A stretch of DNA of 64,000 bases from Punica granatum (taxonomy: Eukaryota; Streptophyta; Magnoliopsida; Myrtales; Lythraceae), in the NCBI RefSeq assembly GCF_007655135.1, contig NC_045131.1, positions 8,742,001 to 8,806,000 of the forward strand, in the 5' to 3' direction. Positions 59,528 through 64,000 of the stretch are shown here, one piece after another. The position numbers and the translations under genes are program-made. A model generated the notes under the pieces. That model saw only the letters and a program-made list of their open reading frames with translations, was not told the DNA's origin and ran no database searches. Within the stretch, counting starts at the first letter, position 1. Each line of letters starts with the position of its first letter.

Positions 59528-62120
59528 ATGGGGAGGAAGAAGAAATCTAGGGTTCCGTCCGATGATGGCGAAGAAGAAGAGGGGCTACAGAACGAGAATC
59601 ACGGCAAACTTTCGGAGGAGAAGAGCTTGTACGAGGTACATTCTATTGGCTGTCTTCGTCTCGGATTTTGTGTAGATTCCTGGGTGCTTGAGTTGCCCGA
59701 GCTCTCGAGGGGACTCTGTTGAGTTGTTTCAGCTCCTGGCGGAAATGTTTATATGGAATTTAGCTGTGTCGCCACTTGATTCGCTCGATTAAGAAGTTCT
59801 TTGCCGTCTAATGATCCATGGGTAGCCATCAATTCTCTTACATATCTGCTTACTGATGCAATTTTTCATCAGGGATTGGTCCATGCTTGATTCGTTAAAC
59901 AGTTGTATATCTTTTCACTTCTCTAGCTTTTTGATGATGCCCTGAAATTGTAACCGATTCCCTGGATAGTCTCTGAATGTTTCAATCTGAACCGATGAAG
60001 TAAAGGAAATTTAAGTGACAGTTTTACTTGGTAACCCGAATTTCATGTTACTCCCGTTTGAGGAGTATTCTTTGCTGGACTGCTCTCTCAGGCAGGATAA
60101 CCTTTACAACTACTGCTCTGCATGTCCAAGTACCTTGGAAGGAGCTAATGAACTTCATCCCCCATTTCAGCTATAATACGTTTAGGCTATTATTCATCCG
60201 AAAGTTTGATTCTGCTCGGATGAAGTGCTTATATAATGTTAGTTAATTCACGTGTCTTCAGTAGATAATGCTGAAACAAGGACCTTTTCCTGGTGTAACT
60301 TTTCTTGGCTAAGGCAGATTTTCCGTTCCATCTGCCGAAATGAGTGATACCATCCTTGACGGGGTCTTCTTTCTTTTATGCTACCGCAGAGAATTTTGAG
60401 CCTGTTTGTATTTTGATACCACGGCCTGCCTCTGTACTAAAAGTGATGATACAAGCGATGATAATACGGATTTTATTTCTTTCAGCTTCTTGGTGTGGAA
60501 AAGACTGCGACTCAGCAGGAAATAAAGAAAGCTTACCATAAATTGGCACTGCAACTCCATCCGGATAAAAACCCCGATGATGAGGTGAAGTTGTCTTTAT
60601 CTGATGGAAAAACCTTTGTCATGCAAAAGTTTATTAATTATTAGTAGGTGATGTTCCTCCTTTGACTCATTATAATTCATCTTGATTTTCTCTCAGGAAG
60701 CCAAAGAGAAGTTTCAGCAACTGCAAAAGGTTATCTCAATTCTCGGTGATGAAGAGAAGCGAGCCCTATATGATCAGACTGGATGTGTCGATGATGCTGT
60801 GAGTAAATCTGGAACCATGTGAAGCACATCCATGTCTTATTAGTTTGTTTAGAAACAGAAGGGCTGTCCTGCATAAATTGGACTTCTGAACGGGAAAAAT
60901 TTTGAGAAGGAAAAGATGCATGACAGTGTCTTTTCACTGTTTTTAGTTTTTCACTTAAACTGCATAGAAAGATATGTTTGAATTGCGCTGAGCTTTATGA
61001 GTCCTCTGATGGATTAAGAAGCTTGTCTCTCCTGTATCCTCTTCCTGATCAGGATCTTGCTGGGGAAGTCGTTCAGAATTTGCACGAATATTTCAGAGCT
61101 GTGTACAAAAAGGTCGACCGCTTTTCCGCTCCCATTGCAGGCATCAAATATTACATATCCTTTCTATGCATTGTTCCTGACTTGTTAATTGGGAGAGATG
61201 AGTGTGTTGCAGGTTACTGAAGCAGATATTGAAGAGTTTGCAGCAAACTACAGGGGATCTGATTCAGAAAAGAATGATTTATTTGATCTCTACAAGAAAT
61301 GCAAGGGCAACATGCACCGGTACATCTCCAGTCCTCCCTTAATCCACCTATTGCATTTTCCTGTTCTTGTTTTATTTTAATTTTCTAGAGTATCCGACTT
61401 GACATATATCCTGCTTTCTTTGCAGGCTTTTCTGCTCAATGATTTGCTCAGATCCTAAGCTAGATTCTCATCGGTTTAGGGATATGATTGATGAAGAAAT
61501 AGCGGCAGGCAGGTTTTTCTAACAGTCCCCTGTCGGTATAAAAGCATCCTTTGGACTTTCATTGTTCTGGACTGTTGCGGATCTAACAGCCTGTTGCTTT
61601 GTTATCCACAGCATATATAGTAGATGCATTTAAAATAATCTGTTCAATGCAATTGTGGTGCTGGTACAATTACTGCACCGACCAATTCTCTCTTTCACGT
61701 GCAGGAAAACTTAAGGAAACAAAGGCCTACAAGAAGTGGTCGAAGCAAATTGCTGAAATAAAACCGCCTACTGATCCTCTGAGGAATAGGGGGAAGTGAG
61801 TGTCGTCTTCCATTGATGTATTTTCTAGGCTGGCTGACTATTCAATTGTGTTAGCATGTATCTTCAGAGTAGAACCACGGCATGGAGTCTAACATCTGAT
61901 TATTCTCAGGCCAAAGAAACAGCAGTCAGAAGATCTTCATGCGATAATATCCCAGCGGCGGAGTGAGAGGAAGGACAAGTTCGAGTCCATGTTCTCATCC
62001 CTTGTGAACAAGTATGGCGGTGGGGAAGAGAATTCTTCTGAAATGACTGAAGAAGAGTTTGAGGCTGCACGGAAGAGGCTCGAGAGCCGAAAGTCCAGCA
62101 AGAAATCCCGGAAGAACTAA
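59528..62120 (+). CDS. ATJ6: J-domain chaperone, DNAJ6 (ATJ6) / DNAJC9-like
   Basis: Eight exons join in frame: 59528-59635, 60486-60584, 60697-60798, 61053-61112, 61213-61319, 61426-61508, 61705-61795 and 61910-62120, encoding 286 residues. A Lys/Glu-rich start ([19 protein letters not shown]) precedes the J domain (about 35-103), with HPD at 61-63 in [12 protein letters not shown]. It continues with [34 protein letters not shown] and [19 protein letters not shown], a block shared with animal DNAJC9, and ends in a lysine-rich tail ([20 protein letters not shown]). J domains stimulate HSP70 ATPase. DNAJC9 is a histone chaperone in animals; a similar role here is inference. Length matches Arabidopsis ATJ6. 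Intron 6 has a GC donor (CAG|GCAGGT), required by frame. Confidence 0.94.
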
Positions 62121-64000
62121 ACATTGTGGAGTACTTGATTCGTGATTTTAGGAGTATATAGGTTTTGCTCTGGTAACTCTCATGCCCCTGAAACCAAGCT
62201 CGGAATCCTTGCTCTCTTCGTCTGTCATGTTTCTCGACATATGCTTTAGTCAATGACTTCTATGGTGTCCATAGTTTGGTTTCTTAATTCTTCTGTTTCT
62301 TTACGATGGTTTTGGGATTACCGAGCTCTCTTAAGTTCGAGTTTGACACAGGATGTTGTGAAACATAAAATACACTATAAGAGTATAGACGTAGGATTCG
62401 ATAAGTCGGTCGACGAGGAAGATGAATGGCTACACTAATATAAAAGTGGGAAGGAAAGTGTGCGTGCACGTTAGAACAAGCTTAAAGACAGCCTAACAAG
62501 AGGGGCTTTATGGGCGGGCATGCTTCCCCTTCTTCCCCTTTTTCCATCTTTTCAATCATTCCTTACTATACTCGACGACGGCCCACCTCCCGGTCGCACT
62601 CATTGCTTGCATAAAAGCGAAGGAAGGAGAATCAGGAATCGTGAGCGTGCACTGTTCAATTGTCCAATTGTCCAATTGCTCGACATTTCGGGTCCCTCGA
62701 TATATCAAATCAACAGTTCCCGATATAACCGGGAGCTAAATTGGATTTGTAGGATGCCGCAGAATCAGTTCACCAAATCTTCGTCACTTACCAACCCATC
62801 AATTCACCTACCGGTAGGGCTGTGCAAAAATAATCAATAACCGAACCGTCCGGTTCCGAACCGAAACAATTGAATTATTTGGTTTCGGGAAAAAATTGGT
62901 TCCCAAATTCTCAAAACATTTGACTTCGGGATGGTTATGGTTTATAATTTCAAAAACCGTGATCGGCCGTCCCGTCCGGTCCCGAATATATATAAATAAA
63001 TATTATATTTATTTATAGATTTGAGTTTAAATATTTCCACTTTATTTTTTTCCTTAAAGAAAAAAGTTGAAAAAGAAATCTTAAAAATCATCTCAGTACT
63101 TATGTAGAAGATTGATATGTGTTTTGAGTAATGATGGGTGATATTTTTGTGTAAGTAGAACTTTGCAAAAATTTAATTAGTATATATAAACGTGCCTGTT
63201 TTTTTTTTTTTTTTTTACACTTTATTTAGTGTAGATTGTACTCTTGTACAACGATTCGATTTTTAAATTTAGACTTTAATGTTAATTTTTTTAAATTCGG
63301 AACGATCGAACTGAAAATATGATTATTTTGGGACGAATTTATGATTGTAATATAGTTAGGGGATCGATTTCACTTAGGAAAAATTCATTTCCGAAAATTT
63401 AAAACCGGTACGGTTAGCACATAAAACCGAACCATCCCGTACTGTGTCCACACTTACCTACCGGGCGTCTTTCTGCTCCTACTAGACGGATATTGCCATG
63501 GCCCGCCCGCCCGCCCGCCCCGCCCCCCGGGCCCCGTGAGGAATAGGATTCCTTTGCTGATGTTGATGACATCAAATTCTCATTCATCCATTAGAACAAT
63601 TAACACTCAATGACCCAATCCAATTTTTTTCTAATTATATAATGGGGTTTTTTGATTTAATAATTGTGCGAAGCTGCAAATCCCAAATTCAATGATGAGG
63701 CCCAGACCAAACATTCCCCTTTTCTTTTTGGAATTTTCATTCGATTAGGACTTTTCTCTTTTATGAGCGTGCATCATCTGAAATGCAGAACCTAATTGAT
63801 ATCCACTAATACAATCTTGAAGTGAGTCAAGTCAATTCACTAAGCATAAAATTTTCTAATCGTTAATTTTTTCCAGTTGTAAAATTGAAACTCCAAATTT
63901 TTTTTCTTCTAAGACCCGAACTTGAATTTTCAATTAAACAAAATACGTATCGAATTATCTGAATTAATTCATATTAATTTTTTTCTCTAGAAAATATTTA
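62121..64000. other. DNAJ6 3'UTR and downstream repeats
   Basis: After the 3'UTR there is a short spacer, a hAT-type MITE (62815-63456), a C/G-rich (CCCG)n tract at about 63499-63535, and AT-rich sequence to the window end. No coding sequence was recognised. Confidence 0.5.
62815..63456. mobile_element. hAT-type MITE
   Basis: The 642-bp element begins TAGGGCTGTGCAAAA and ends GTGTCCACACTTA, degenerate inverted ends of the TAGGGGTGTGCA type. An exact 8-bp duplication, CCTACCGG, flanks it (62807-62814 and 63457-63464). The interior has repeated CCGAACCG/CGGTTCGG-like motifs and no coding sequence. Confidence 0.75.

Noticed and set aside
1..64000. CRISPR arrays, bacterial operons or rRNA genes
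   Set aside because: None seen; the split genes and repeat types are those of a plant nuclear genome.

Overview
The window looks like nuclear DNA of a flowering plant, almost certainly a eudicot. Genes are split by short GT-AG introns, UTRs are CT/GA-rich, spacers are AT-rich with SINEs, MITEs and microsatellites, and the proteins (DYW-class PPR, AP2, LRR receptor-like kinase, subgroup XII bHLH) are plant families. The species cannot be fixed from sequence alone. Exon structures below were worked out by hand from reading frame, splice phase and family resemblance. Boundaries where phase and homology agree are likely right; UTRs are not resolved.

Layout. 1-895 (-): 5' part of a plant MurD-like ligase, cut by the window edge. 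1202-3121 (+): a cornichon cargo receptor, divergent from MurD across about 300 bp. 3122-9336: gene-poor, with two clusters of GGCCCA/G-box motifs. 9624-14035 (+): a bHLH48/60-type transcription factor. 14918-17407 (+): a DYW PPR editing factor. 18877-19212 (+): the complex I ESSS (NDUFB11-like) subunit. 19213-25560: repeats, including a possible TRIM element. 27184-31320 (+): a 'nucleolar protein gar2-related' coiled-coil protein.

31705-36960 and 39471-45775 are two units of a tandem duplication, each with a ten-exon double-AP2 transcription factor on the minus strand and a shared upstream block; a third partial block lies at about 46345-46505. Between the units sits a 2.1 kb hAT transposon (37326-39428) with near-perfect 23-bp inverted ends and an 8-bp target duplication. 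It carries three exon-like pieces of the mitochondrial Fe-S co-chaperone HSCB plus a broken BED-finger transposase start. This is the most unusual item in the window.

48299-51158 (-) is an LRR receptor-like kinase of the 'probably inactive' At5g06940 type. 59528-62120 (+) is a DNAJ6 (ATJ6)-type J-protein. The 8 kb between them holds a foldback element with a SINE nested in one arm. The right end carries a 642-bp hAT-type MITE.

The order bHLH48 - ESSS - gar2-like, and the pair ATJ6 - At5g06940-like kinase, agree with Arabidopsis gene order as I remember it, which supports those calls. The genes do not form one pathway. Several act in organelles: MurD (plastid, inferred), PPR and ESSS (mitochondrion), and the captured HSCB piece (mitochondrial Fe-S assembly).
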